Shown here in pieces: positions 24,019-43,000 of a DNA stretch of 64,000 nt (the stretch's first letter is position 1; each line of letters starts with the position of its first letter). The notes under the pieces were generated by a model. It made no database searches and was not told the origin of the DNA. It was given only the letters and a program-made list of their open reading frames with translations. The position numbers and the translations under genes are program-made. This DNA comes from Struthio camelus (Eukaryota > Chordata > Aves > Struthioniformes > Struthionidae): the NCBI RefSeq assembly GCF_040807025.1, contig NC_090951.1:1860001-1924000 (forward strand), given 5' to 3'.

Positions 24019-24021
24019 AAG
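24016..24021 (+). promoter_or_regulatory. SPATA2L: candidate SPATA2L polyadenylation signal
   Basis: ATTAAA about 970 nt past the stop. It overlaps by three bases the AATAAA of CDK10 on the other strand. A weaker AGTAAA near 23364 is an alternative. Confidence 0.45.
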
Positions 24022-24732
24022 GCAAAGTTGGGAGTTACTCCCCCACAACAGCTGCCCTGCTGCAGGACAGCGAGCGCAGGCTGAGGGCCCTCAGCCAGCA
24101 CCCTCATGTCTCAGTGCCGAACACGAGGGAGGCCCAGGGCCCCATCCCTCCTTTCTCCCACCCTGGCCAGGCAGCGCTGCTGCTGCCAGCCCCAGGGAGG
24201 AGGAAGGTGCAGGGCTGCAATCCGCCTGCAGCTCCCAGCACCGCCCCGGACTGCAGCCTCTTTAGATCTGAAGCAGCACAAGGGAGCCGACACTAAGCGA
24301 AGGGAAGCAGGTTGCAGCACTCCCCCATCGCGGTCTGGCCCTCTCACTCCATTGCAGGGCCGGCAATTCAGCCGAGCTGTCCAGCAGCTCCATGCGGGAG
24401 CTGAGCGCAGGACACGGGAGTGCTGGCAGCCGGGACAGGCTCCCCTCACGAGACACTTCACGGGGCCGATAGGGCTGGGCAGCGCAGCCAGGGCCTGTCC
24501 CAGGGGCGATGGAGCCCACAGCGCTGGTGCTGCTCCGCTGAGGAGGGCCGGGTGCCAAGCAGTGCAAGATGCAAGCCCCCAGTGGGTGGCAGAGCGGGGC
24601 AGGCAGCCTGCGCCCAGCCCAGCCCCAGGGGCGATGGCCATCCCTGTTCAAGTTCGCCATACCTCCTCCTAGCAGGGCCAGCTCCTGCCAGCTCCCCGGG
24701 GCAAGAGACGCTTCCTCCCGTGGGACGGCGGT

Positions 24733-29646
<4,914 letters not shown>

Positions 29647-29664
29647 ACTTTCCGCCGGGCCCGC

Positions 29665-29890
29665 CCCCACGCATGCGCCGTGACGCCACTTCCTGCTGGG
29701 CCGGCCTCTGCGCATGCGCCCTGCCGTATGCCCGCAGCAGGGCCCGTTCCCACGCATGCGCCGCACTGCCCACACAACGCGGAGCCCACCCTTACGCATG
29801 CGCAGAGCCGCCTGCCCGCCCCAACCCCTGCCCTCACGCATGCGCCGCGAAGCTCGTCTGCAACAGAGCCCGCCCCCACGCATGCGCGGT
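29665..29890. promoter_or_regulatory. CDK10 promoter: 42-bp tandem repeat with six NRF1-like palindromes
   Basis: GCATGC cores begin at 29671, 29712, 29754, 29796, 29838 and 29880, that is at steps of 41, 42, 42, 42 and 42 bp. Each sits in an acgcatgcgc or gcgcatgcgc context, which is the NRF1 consensus (TGCGCATGCGCA type). Spacer sequence is more diverged than the cores. The array starts 25 bp above the CDK10 start codon, so it must cover the core promoter or 5' UTR. NRF1 binding is inferred. Confidence 0.85.
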
Positions 29891-30266
29891 GCCACCGGCC
29901 CCTGGCAACCGTTGCTAGGCCCGGCGCGGCCTGCGGCGGCGGCTGCCGGTGCAGGCCGCGGCGCCGAGCCCGCCCCTCCGGGCACCGGCAAAAGGGCCGC
30001 GGGGCCCGGCGCGAGGTGGCGTCGCTCCCGGCACCTGCCCCCATCCCCGGCCTCTGCCCCGCCTCTCACAACGGGGTTCGCCGGGCTCCTGGTGCCCGCG
30101 GAGGGCGGCGGGAAGCGAGGCCGAGAGAGGCTTTGCTGGGACCAGTTTCCTTTCTTGCTAGCGGCGAGGGCTGCGGGCTGCGGGCTGGGGCGCCGGCCCT
30201 GGGCAGCGGCGCTCGGCCCGTCCGGGCACCCGGGGACGCGTCGGGGCTCTGCTGCAGCGCCGGCGC
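29891..30266. other. GC-rich stretch between CDK10 promoter and SPATA33 stop
   Basis: GC-rich unique sequence. The SPATA33 3' UTR must lie here, but I find no AATAAA or ATTAAA on the minus strand. No further gene is seen. Confidence 0.5.
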
Positions 30267-32017
30267 TCAGGGCGCCTCTTGCTTGAAATAGTAAGCCTCC
30301 ACCGTGCTGGGCTTCATGTGCAGCTGGTAGGGCCCATAATCAGCTACATCTCTGATGGTTTGAGACTCTGGAAGATCGTTCAGCGAGTTAAGTGAGGTTG
30401 AATCATCCAAGGGTCCCGTGATAATGATTTTTGGAAGAAGAGTTTTTTTCTTCTTGGTCACTTTTTCCCCTAAAAACAAAGGAACAGAGGAAAAAGCCTT
30501 GTGTAAGGGATCCTGTGCATGCTACTTTGCTCTGAAGTGAAAAACACCAGCGGAAGCACATTGAGGCATGAGGGAACTGTACAGGACGCAGGTGCTGACA
30601 AAGCAGACTGTCTGATGGACCAACACCAGGTCTGGGCCCGGCCGAAGAGGGATTTTACTGAACTAGATTTGAGAAAACCAAGGGAGGGGGAGAGGGAAGG
30701 CCAGCTGTGGCAGCATGAGCCATCAGGAGCCCGGGCAGAGCGGGGGACACAGCCGGCACCACGGTGAGGGGCGACCTCCGGACTTGTCGTGCCTTGGGAG
30801 CCCGCCGGGACCTCAACCCTGCCTCCAACAACAGCAGACAAGCCGCCCCCTGGGCCCGGGCCTGGCCCTGCTCGCGCCTTCGTTTCTCCCTGGGGAAAAC
30901 GGGAGTCATTTAATGCGGACCATGCACAGGACCATAAATCCGCACCAGGCAAACGCCTCCCGGGCATAGCTGCGGGAGGGCAGCCTGGGCGCAGCCGGCG
31001 CCTGCTCTGCTCTCTGTCCTCTACCTTTTTGGTGGAGTCCCTCTGCTGACAGATGACTGGATTGTTTCGCCGACAGCTTGCTGGCGGAGGCCGCGACGCT
31101 GCGGGTGTTGTGGCAGCGTGGATGCTGCTCGCCGGGACCTGCCCGCCTGTGCTCCTTGTCCTGGCCGCTGGCTACGTCGTGCTGGCCTTTCACTGCAGCG
31201 GAGACTTTGAACGCAAAGGAGAAAAGTCGGATAAAACTCTCCCATTGTCAGGGCTGCGGTGAGAGCCCTGGACCCTGCAGTCACTGGGAGCCGCTTCCCA
31301 CCTGCCCTCCCGCTGCCTGTTTCAAGCACATGTCCTGGAACATTTGCTATGAGTGAAACAGCTCATTAAAACTTGGCTGTTTGATCAGAAAGGGAGCACG
31401 GCACAATAGGAAGTGCCCCATTTCTCTTCTCTCTCTTTTTTCTGTGTGCATGTGGAGTTAAAAGAAAGACTGGAACCATCGCATTGTAGGAGAAAAAGCT
31501 TTTATAGCAAATCAATCACACTGAGACTCTGCACAGCGGAAACCCGTAATAACGTTGTTCCTTGATCTCTCCTTCTGCCTAGGAGATCAGGTTGGGTATA
31601 AAATTTCCTTCTGTTGGAGGAAACATTTTCCAACAAGAAAATCTAGGTTGACGGCTGCTCCCTCATGAGCAACGTGGAGGCGCCGACAAGGGCGCGCAGC
31701 CAGGCCCAGCCCGCGCCGGGGAAGCGGCGCCCGGGCAAGGCGTGCGCCCCACGGCTGTGCCTGCGCCGCGGCGGAGCTGCCGCTAACGGGCTCCCTCGCC
31801 CGTGCTGCGACACCCAGGAGGAAACACACGTGTCAACCAAGAACGCGGCGTTCCCCGTGGCGGCCGCGGGGCCGCGGGCAGAGGCAACGTGGGATGGGTG
31901 CCCCGGGGACGCGGCGGCGTGGCTGCTGTTTCCCCATCCACCTGCGCAGCGGCCCGCCGTGCCGGGGGAAGGCCCGTTACCTTTCCTGCGCCTGACCCTG
32001 CTCAAGGCGTGCCCCAT
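30267..32017 (-). CDS. SPATA33: SPATA33, sperm calcineurin-anchoring protein
   Basis: In mouse, SPATA33 tethers calcineurin to sperm mitochondria through a PxIxIT motif. Three exons, 31981-32017, 31025-31192 and 30267-30469, join in phase (1, 1) and give 135 aa (human about 139). The protein starts MGHALSRVRRRK; mammalian forms also start MG followed by a basic stretch. A lysine-rich segment KVTKKKKTLL leads into PKIIIT at 81-86, an exact PxIxIT docking sequence. The end has TIRDVADYGPY and KPSTVEAY, the conserved SPATA33 tail. Position between CHMP1A and CDK10 and orientation match mammals. The first two exons rest on splice sites, phase and length; the last exon is the strongest part. The whole protein looks unfolded apart from these motifs. 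Confidence 0.85.
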
Positions 32018-32667
32018 AGGTGCGGGCGCCGCGCCGCGCGGGGCCGCCCCGGCTGACCTCGGAGCTCTTTATGACTCGTCGGCGACTGCGATGGGGCTGC
32101 GGGCAGAAGCGCGGCCGCCCCGGGGCCGCGGCCCAGCTTCAGGATGAGGCGGGCAGGGGCCGAGCCCCGTCGCCCGGGCTGCGCCAGAGGCTTCAAGCCG
32201 CCGCCAGAGCCGCGTGCCCCACGTACGGGGGCCGCCGGCCCTGCCGGTGCCCCCCGCTCCGGGCAGGCCGCCCCCCATGCCGTGCCCAGGGGCCTCCCCC
32301 TCCCAGTCGCCCCGCCCGCGGCGGAGCAGGACCAGCTGGGGGACCCCAGGCCTGCGGTGCCCCAGGCCCCGGCCCCCCCCAGGCCCCTGTCCCAGGGCAG
32401 AGCGGGGCCAGCCCCGGGCCCGGCCTGCCCCGCCGGGCCGCTCCCCCCTGCATGGCTCCCGGGCCCGGCCTGGCCCGTCCCCTCCCGCCGGTCCCCTCCA
32501 CCACCCGTTGTCTACCGGCGGGGCCCGTTCCCTCCCGGTGCCCCGCCCCCTTCGAGCCTAGCCCCGCCCCCTTCGAGCCTCGCCACGCCCCTTAGGGCAT
32601 CGCCACGCCCCAGGCGGCGGGAGGCCCTCCGGACCCGGCGAGCACTCAGGCTTCCGTCCCGCCCCCC

Positions 32668-32676
32668 TCACGTGAC
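32668..32676. promoter_or_regulatory. TCACGTGAC E-box (USF/TFE type)
   Basis: The ten bases ctcacgtgac match the CLEAR element GTCACGTGAC at nine positions. It is 82 bp above the CHMP1A start codon. The binding factor is not known. Confidence 0.5.
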
Positions 32677-32694
32677 CCCGCGCGCCGGCCGCGC

Positions 32695-32704
32695 TCTCGC
32701 GAGA
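32695..32704. promoter_or_regulatory. TCTCGCGAGA palindrome (BANP motif)
   Basis: A perfect copy of the CpG-island promoter element bound by BANP, 53 bp above the CHMP1A start codon. Such sites typically drive housekeeping genes. Confidence 0.75.
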
Positions 32705-32757
32705 GGTGGACGCGCGACCCCGGAAGCGGCGGCGGCCGGAAGAGGCGGCGGGGCAGG

Positions 32758-36949
<4,192 letters not shown>

Positions 36950-38911
36950 GGTCTCCCATCATCCCTGCGGACTGCTGCCTCACACTAGTTGTATGGTGTG
37001 TGGGGGTGGAGGGGGCCCTGGGACTCCTTCCCCACAGCCTCTGCTACATCCTTGCTCTGACCCAACTAGCCAGGCAGAGCTGACCAACCCCTCCTTCATC
37101 AGCACGTTCCCAGCCCTGCCTGGCTCTGGTTAGACCCTTCTTTTATGATGTGAGGCTGGCGACTTCTCCCAGAGCAGGCAGAGATCCTGGCGGGGGTTTG
37201 CTGAGCAAACGCAGCCTTGCTCTGGCTTGGAAAATACTTTGCCGGTTCTGATTTCAGGGTGTTTTTCCTTTGAGGGGTGCTGCTGATTTCTCACAGCATT
37301 CCAGGGCTTCTGGATGAGAGCAACATGCTGCTCCAGATTTAACACTAAATGAGTCTTTCTGGAGGTTGATTGCAGAGTCTTCTCGGGTGCTGGTGCCTGA
37401 CTCCTCCCCACGTAGCACACTTTCATTACCTATTTTAGACTGGGCCTCTGAGCTGTGGGCAGCCCCTTCCTAAGGACTCGCAGCCACTAACTTTATATGG
37501 AGCAGGGAGAGACGTAGGAATTCCTTTTGCGTTGCAGTTGGCTGGGAAGGGGACTCTGGCCTGGGTTGTCTTCCTGCCTGTGGTGTTCTGGGAGGGTTAG
37601 TGCCTTGCCAGAAGGTGTGGTTGTGCCATGGTGTCTCTTTTGCTAGCAGTGACCTTCCCAAGCCATCGTTAATGCAGTTTACAGCCATCAGTTGGTGCCC
37701 TGTTTGCAAACTTTACCTTGCCAATTGCTAACTCTTGGTGGGCAAATCTCCCTGCATCTCTTTGCCACAAAGTGACCTTTAAAACGTTTGACCTGCCCTG
37801 CACAAGCATGAGTTTGTTTGTGTTTAAGTATAAATCCACACGTTCGCTATCTGCCAACTGCTGAGCTGTGGAAGTGTTTTCCAGGCAGTGACCTCCCATG
37901 TAGCCTGACATCCAGCAATTGGGACTAAATCACAGCAACTTCCACTCCTGGGCTAGGAGCCATGGTGACAACAGCCTTCCCCAGCCTTGTTCCTAAATAT
38001 CTCCCAGGAGGTTGGGTGTGACCGTGAATGGCAAACCATCCTGACAGCGTGTGTCCCTGCGCTGTCCCCTCGCTCTGGCTTGACCCTTGGATATCTCTGC
38101 TGCCTTTTCCTCTCCACTGTCCCCACCTCGTCAGTTGATAACGCCGTGCAGGAGCTGGCACGGTGCCATGCGTGCTGACAGCGCCGAGCTGTGCTGTGTG
38201 CAGCTTAGGCTGTGCGGCCAGTCCTGCTACAGCAGGGTGGGTATGATTCATCAGAGTTTTCTGTTCAAAGAATCAGTTTTTAAGGGAATTTGAAGTCGTG
38301 CACAGCTGCTGCTTTGGGCTGTGCTCCAAGTAGGACCCTTTGCCGCTAATGGAAGGGAAAAGCAAGTGTTGGGGGGAAGGGAGAGTGGCCCAGTGCAGCC
38401 TCCAGGGGCAGCGGATGCCCCGCTCCGGCTGTGCGCCGCTCTGCCTGCGGGCTGCCTGTGGCCAGAGGCCGACCGTGCAGCACCTGTAGCAAAGACACTT
38501 TTTGCTCCCTTGGTTGTTTCTTAGGAGTTCAGTGGCCTTGGCAGTAGGTGTCCCATGGCCTAGAGAGCATTCTTCCCCTGTGCCCGCTGCAGCGGGGAAG
38601 CACCGCAGGGCAGTCCTGGGCGGGCATTGCTGGGGACCGCAGCCGGGAGCGCCCCTCCTACGGGCCCGGGAGCAGCCGTTGGGGTGCTGGCGGGGCTGGC
38701 AGCAGCCCAGCCCTGCGCAGATGCCCTCCGTGGGGCTGCGCACGGGGAGGTGCTCGCCGGCCCCAAGGAGACCCTGCCTCTGTAAATGGTCTGTGTGATG
38801 TTTTCTGGTTTGGTTTTTTTAAAGCTTGTTTCATTTGCCTTTTTCTTCTTTTCCGAACGCCTGTTGATTACCCTCTGCTGTTTTAAATAAACAATCCCTG
38901 AACATCCATCT
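36950..38911 (+). other. CHMP1A: CHMP1A 3' UTR with polyadenylation signal at 38886-38891
   Basis: About 1.9 kb of mostly unique, moderately GC-rich sequence ends at AATAAA (38886-38891) followed by a TGTGTGTCTG element. I see no earlier canonical hexamer and no open gene on either strand. Confidence 0.7.
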
Positions 38912-40099
38912 CTGTGTGTCTGGGGGCTCAGACGGGGGTTTGCGGTCCCCCTGGCCACGGTGGAGCAGCGTGGAGACGAAGCCTGGGCCGGGGCAGGGAG
39001 GTCGCTTCCAGGGCAGTGGCCAAGGTAGGAGGAGGAAGAGGCCGGTCTGGTGCACCGCAGCCCTCCCTGCTTCCTCTTGCCCTGCAGCAGCAAAGCAGCC
39101 AGCTCCCTTTCCCCGCCAGAGCTGTGGCTCCCCGGGGCCAGGACCTTGTCTGGGGGTGGCTGAGGGGAAGAGAGGCCTGACATCCTCGGCCACGGGGCCC
39201 GGCGCCTTCCCCCGCACCTGCCTACCGCTTCCCCTCGCGTGACTGCAGGAGCTGACGCCGGCTCGGGGAGGCCGGGGCGGCTGGCTCGCGTCTAGCTCCT
39301 TCCCCCAGCCTCCTTTCTGGGCTGCCCAGCTGACCGCGCGCTTCGCTGCACCTTTCCCAGCCCTCGGGGAGGCGGCGGCGGCTGGGCAAATATCCTTCGG
39401 GGGGAGGTTCCCGGCTTGGCCCTCCGTGGGGGGGTGTTTTCTGGCCAGGTTGTGCCACGGGCCCCCGCCACGGCAGCTTCACCGGAGGGGGACGCGCCCG
39501 CTTCCCCCGCGCAGGAGGCCCTGGCCGCGCGGGCCGCCGACGCTGCGCCGGGGGGTGCCGGGGGCTCGTCGGCTGCCAGCCGGCGCTCTGCGCCGCAGCC
39601 AAGTCGTGAACGCCACAGGAAGATGGCTCTCCTTCGCCAGCCTGTTTTCCTGGTGCCCAAAGCCGCCTCCGCGCTGAAGACAGGCTGTTCCCAAATGTGA
39701 GAGGAAATTGCTAACGAGATGATTGAATAGCCAATTAATTAGCTAATGATTAATGTAAGCATCCTGCGGAGGCAGCCCTACAGCCAGCCCTGCCGCCTGT
39801 TGCAGCGATGCATCACTCCCGGTGCGGTCGCAGCTCGGAGCCGAGCGTGGGGAAGGGCGTCCCGGCGCCCCGCGGCTCCCGGCGCCTGCTCCGGGCCTGG
39901 GGGGCCGCTGGGGCGCCGCAGGCTGCCGGGCACCGCGACGGGGCCGGGGCGGAGGTGGGGGCGCAGGACCCTCTCCCGGGGCGGTCGGGCCGGAGCGAAG
40001 GCGTCTGCGGGGGCCCTGGGCTCCCGGCGGGGCTCCAAGCGGGGCTTCTGCTGGCGGGACGGGGCAGCGGGGCCGGGCGCCCGCACGCTGGCGGCGGCG
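38912..40099. other. intergenic, CHMP1A to DPEP1 3' ends
   Basis: GC-rich unique sequence with a short AT-rich island at 39695-39770 (gattgaatag, aattaattagc). The DPEP1 3' UTR must end here, but no AATAAA or ATTAAA is visible on the minus strand. No gene is seen. Confidence 0.5.
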
Positions 40100-43000
40100 C
40101 TAGAGCAGGGCGCCGAGCAGGGGCAGCGCCAGGGCCAGGGCCGGCGGCAGGAGCCGGGCAGGGCCGGCGCCGCTGGGGTACCCGTACGGCGTCCGGCACT
40201 CGCCCGCCAGCTCCTCGAAGGCGATGGGCTCCTCGTGGGCTGCCGTGCCCTGCAGGGCTGCCTTCACCTGCGGCCAGGACAGGGCGCTGCCCTGCGTCCC
40301 CGCCGGCCGCCCGGCGCGTGCCTGTGCCAGCCCCGCCGGCCCGAGCCCCGCCTGTCCCCCTGCCCCTGCTCGTCCCAGTGTCCCGCCGGCCGCCGCGCGA
40401 CCCCCGGGCGTCCCCGGGCCCCGTGCATCCTGCCTCGCGTTGCTGGGCTGCCCCTGGCGTCCCTGTCCCCTGCATGTCCCCGCGCTGCCCCAAACATCCC
40501 CGTGTCCCCACGCCACTCTGTGCGTCCCTGTGCCTCCTGTGTCCCTGTGCATCCCTGTGCCCCCTGCACCCTTGTGCCCCCTGTGTCCCCGCATCGCCCT
40601 GTGCGTCCCTGTGTCCCCTTTGTCCCCGTGTCGCCCCTTGTGTCCCCATGCCCCTGCGCCCCCTGTGTCCCCGCGTCACCCTGTGTGTCCCTGTGCCCCC
40701 TGCACCCCTGTGTGCCTATGCCGCCCTGTGCATCCCCACGCCCCCTGTACCCCCGTGCCCCCCTTTATCCCCCTGCCACCCCATGTGTCCCTGGCCCCCC
40801 TGTGCCCCCATGCCCCCTGTGTCCCTGCACTCCCCCGTGCATCCCCGTGCCCCCTGCACCCCTGCATCCCCCATGTCCTCACACTTCTCTGTGTCCCCAC
40901 GCCCCCAGCACCCGCCGTGTCCCCACGCCGCCCCGTCCCCGCGCCCCCGCGCCCCGCTCACCTCCTCCACCTTCCTGAACACGCGGAGCAGGTTCTCGGC
41001 CAGGGCCGCCCTCAGCTCGGCCTCGGTCCAGCCCCTGGCCAGCAGCTCGGCCACCAGCGCCGGGTAGGTGGACACGTCCTCCAGGCCGGTGGGGAGCCTG
41101 CGCCAGCCGGAGGTCGGGGGCAGCCGAGCCCCGCGGCACCCTGCTCCCGCGCACCCCACCGCGAAACCCGGCGGGCACCCTCGCCGCCGGCCCGCTCCCC
41201 GCCGCCGCCGCCTTTACCCCGGCACGCCGTCGTAGTCGCCGCCAAAGCCGACGGCCTCGACGCCGGCCACCTTCTTCACGTGGTCCATGTGGTCTGTGGG
41301 TGGACAGGGGCCGCGGTGAGGGGCCGCGGCCAGCTGCCCGCCCCGGCCCGCGCGCCCCCGGAGCCCCGCTCACCCGCCACGTCGGCCAGCGCCGCCGTGT
41401 CCCGGCACGTCACGTACTCGTTGTAGAAGTTGACCATCACCAGGCTGCCGGTGGCGGCCTTGGGGGGGGGACGAGAGGCGGCGCTGAGCCCCCCGCCGGC
41501 CCCCGCCGCCCGCCGCCCGCCCCGGCCCGGCCGCTCACCACCAGCTGCAGCACGTCGTCGGGCACGTTGCGCCGGTGCGGGCAGAGTTTGTAGGCGGACG
41601 AGTGGCTGAAGATGACGGGGGCTTTGGAGAGGGTCAGCGCGTCCTTCATGGTCTTCACCGACACGTGGGCCAGGTCCACGATCATGCCCAGGCGGTTCAT
41701 CTCCTGCAGCACCGTCTGGGGGACGGGGACGGGGTGGGCGAGGGGTGCACGGGGCCGAACCACGGGACACCATGCACCCAGGGCACCCGCTCCGCTGCTT
41801 AAAAACCCAGGAGGGGGCTGGCTGCAGCGGCTGGGGGGCACAGTGGCATGTCCCAGGGCTTGGCTGCCGCTCCGGGACATCACCGGTGCTTGGCCCCGGG
41901 TCCTGCAGCCCGACGCCGTCCCCGGGGCTGCCCCCACTCACCAGCCCGAAGGGCGAGAGGCCGTCGTGCAAGGGCTGCTCGCTGCCGGTGTCCACGAGCC
42001 AGTTATCGGCCCTGCGAAGCGGTGGCGGCGTCAGGGTGGCCCCGAGCCCTGGAGCCCCTGCCCCTCTCCTGCTGCTTGTCCTCATCCCTGCTGTGTCCCC
42101 CCGTGCTGGCCATGTCCCCATCCAGGCCCTGTCCCCATCCCAGCTGCATCTCCATCCCCACTGCATCCCCCATCCCAGCCCTGTTCCCATCCTGGCTGCA
42201 TCCCCGTCCCAGCTGCATCCCCCATCCCAGACCTGTCCCCATCACGGCTGCATCCCTGTCCCAGCTGTATCCCCCCTCCTGGCCATGTCCCCATCCCGGC
42301 CGTGTCCCCGTCCCTGCTGCATCCTCATTCCGACTGCATTCCCCATCCCAGCCACGTCGCCAACCCGGCTCCATCCCTGTCCCTGCTGCATCCCTGATCC
42401 TGGCCTCATCCCCTATTCCTGCCGCATCCCCATCCCTGCTGCATCCTCCATCCTGGCCGCGTCCCCGTCCTGGCAGCCCCCGGCCGCTACCAGGGCGTGC
42501 TGCAGCTGTGGGTGAGGGTCATGTAGCGGACGCCCAGGCGGTAGAAGGTGCGCAGGACGCCCAGGCTGCTGTCGATGGAGTGGCCCCCCTCCACCCCGAT
42601 GAGGCTGGCCACCTTCTTGTCCCGGAAAGCCTGCTCGATGCCTGCAAGAGCGCAGCGGGCCCTCAGCCGGGGACGGGGCACGCCGTGTCCCTGCAGCCCC
42701 CGCCGGCTGTCCCCATCCCCACGGTGGCCGTCCCCGCGGCCGCTCACCAGCGCTGTCGACGACGCAGGAGAAGGTGTCGGGGTAGAGCTCACACATGCGG
42801 TGCACCACGTCTATCTGCTCCAGCGTGCGCTTCACCGCGTCCTTGTCCTGCGTTTCACAGGGCACGTACACGGACCAGAACTGCCCGGGACGGGACCCCA
42901 TCAGCACCGGACCCTCAGCGCAGCCCGGCGGTGCAGGGCTGCAGGGTCCCAGGCAGGGACCGGCTCCGCTCGTGCCCCCAGCACCCCCAGCATCGCCCGG

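Larger units (their letters stand above)
32018..32757. promoter_or_regulatory. divergent SPATA33/CHMP1A CpG promoter
   Basis: 740 bp of very GC-rich sequence between the two start codons, with no TATA box. The CHMP1A end is densest in known motifs: an E-box at 32668, a TCTCGCGAGA palindrome at 32695 and an ETS-type ccggaag near 32730. Confidence 0.7.
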
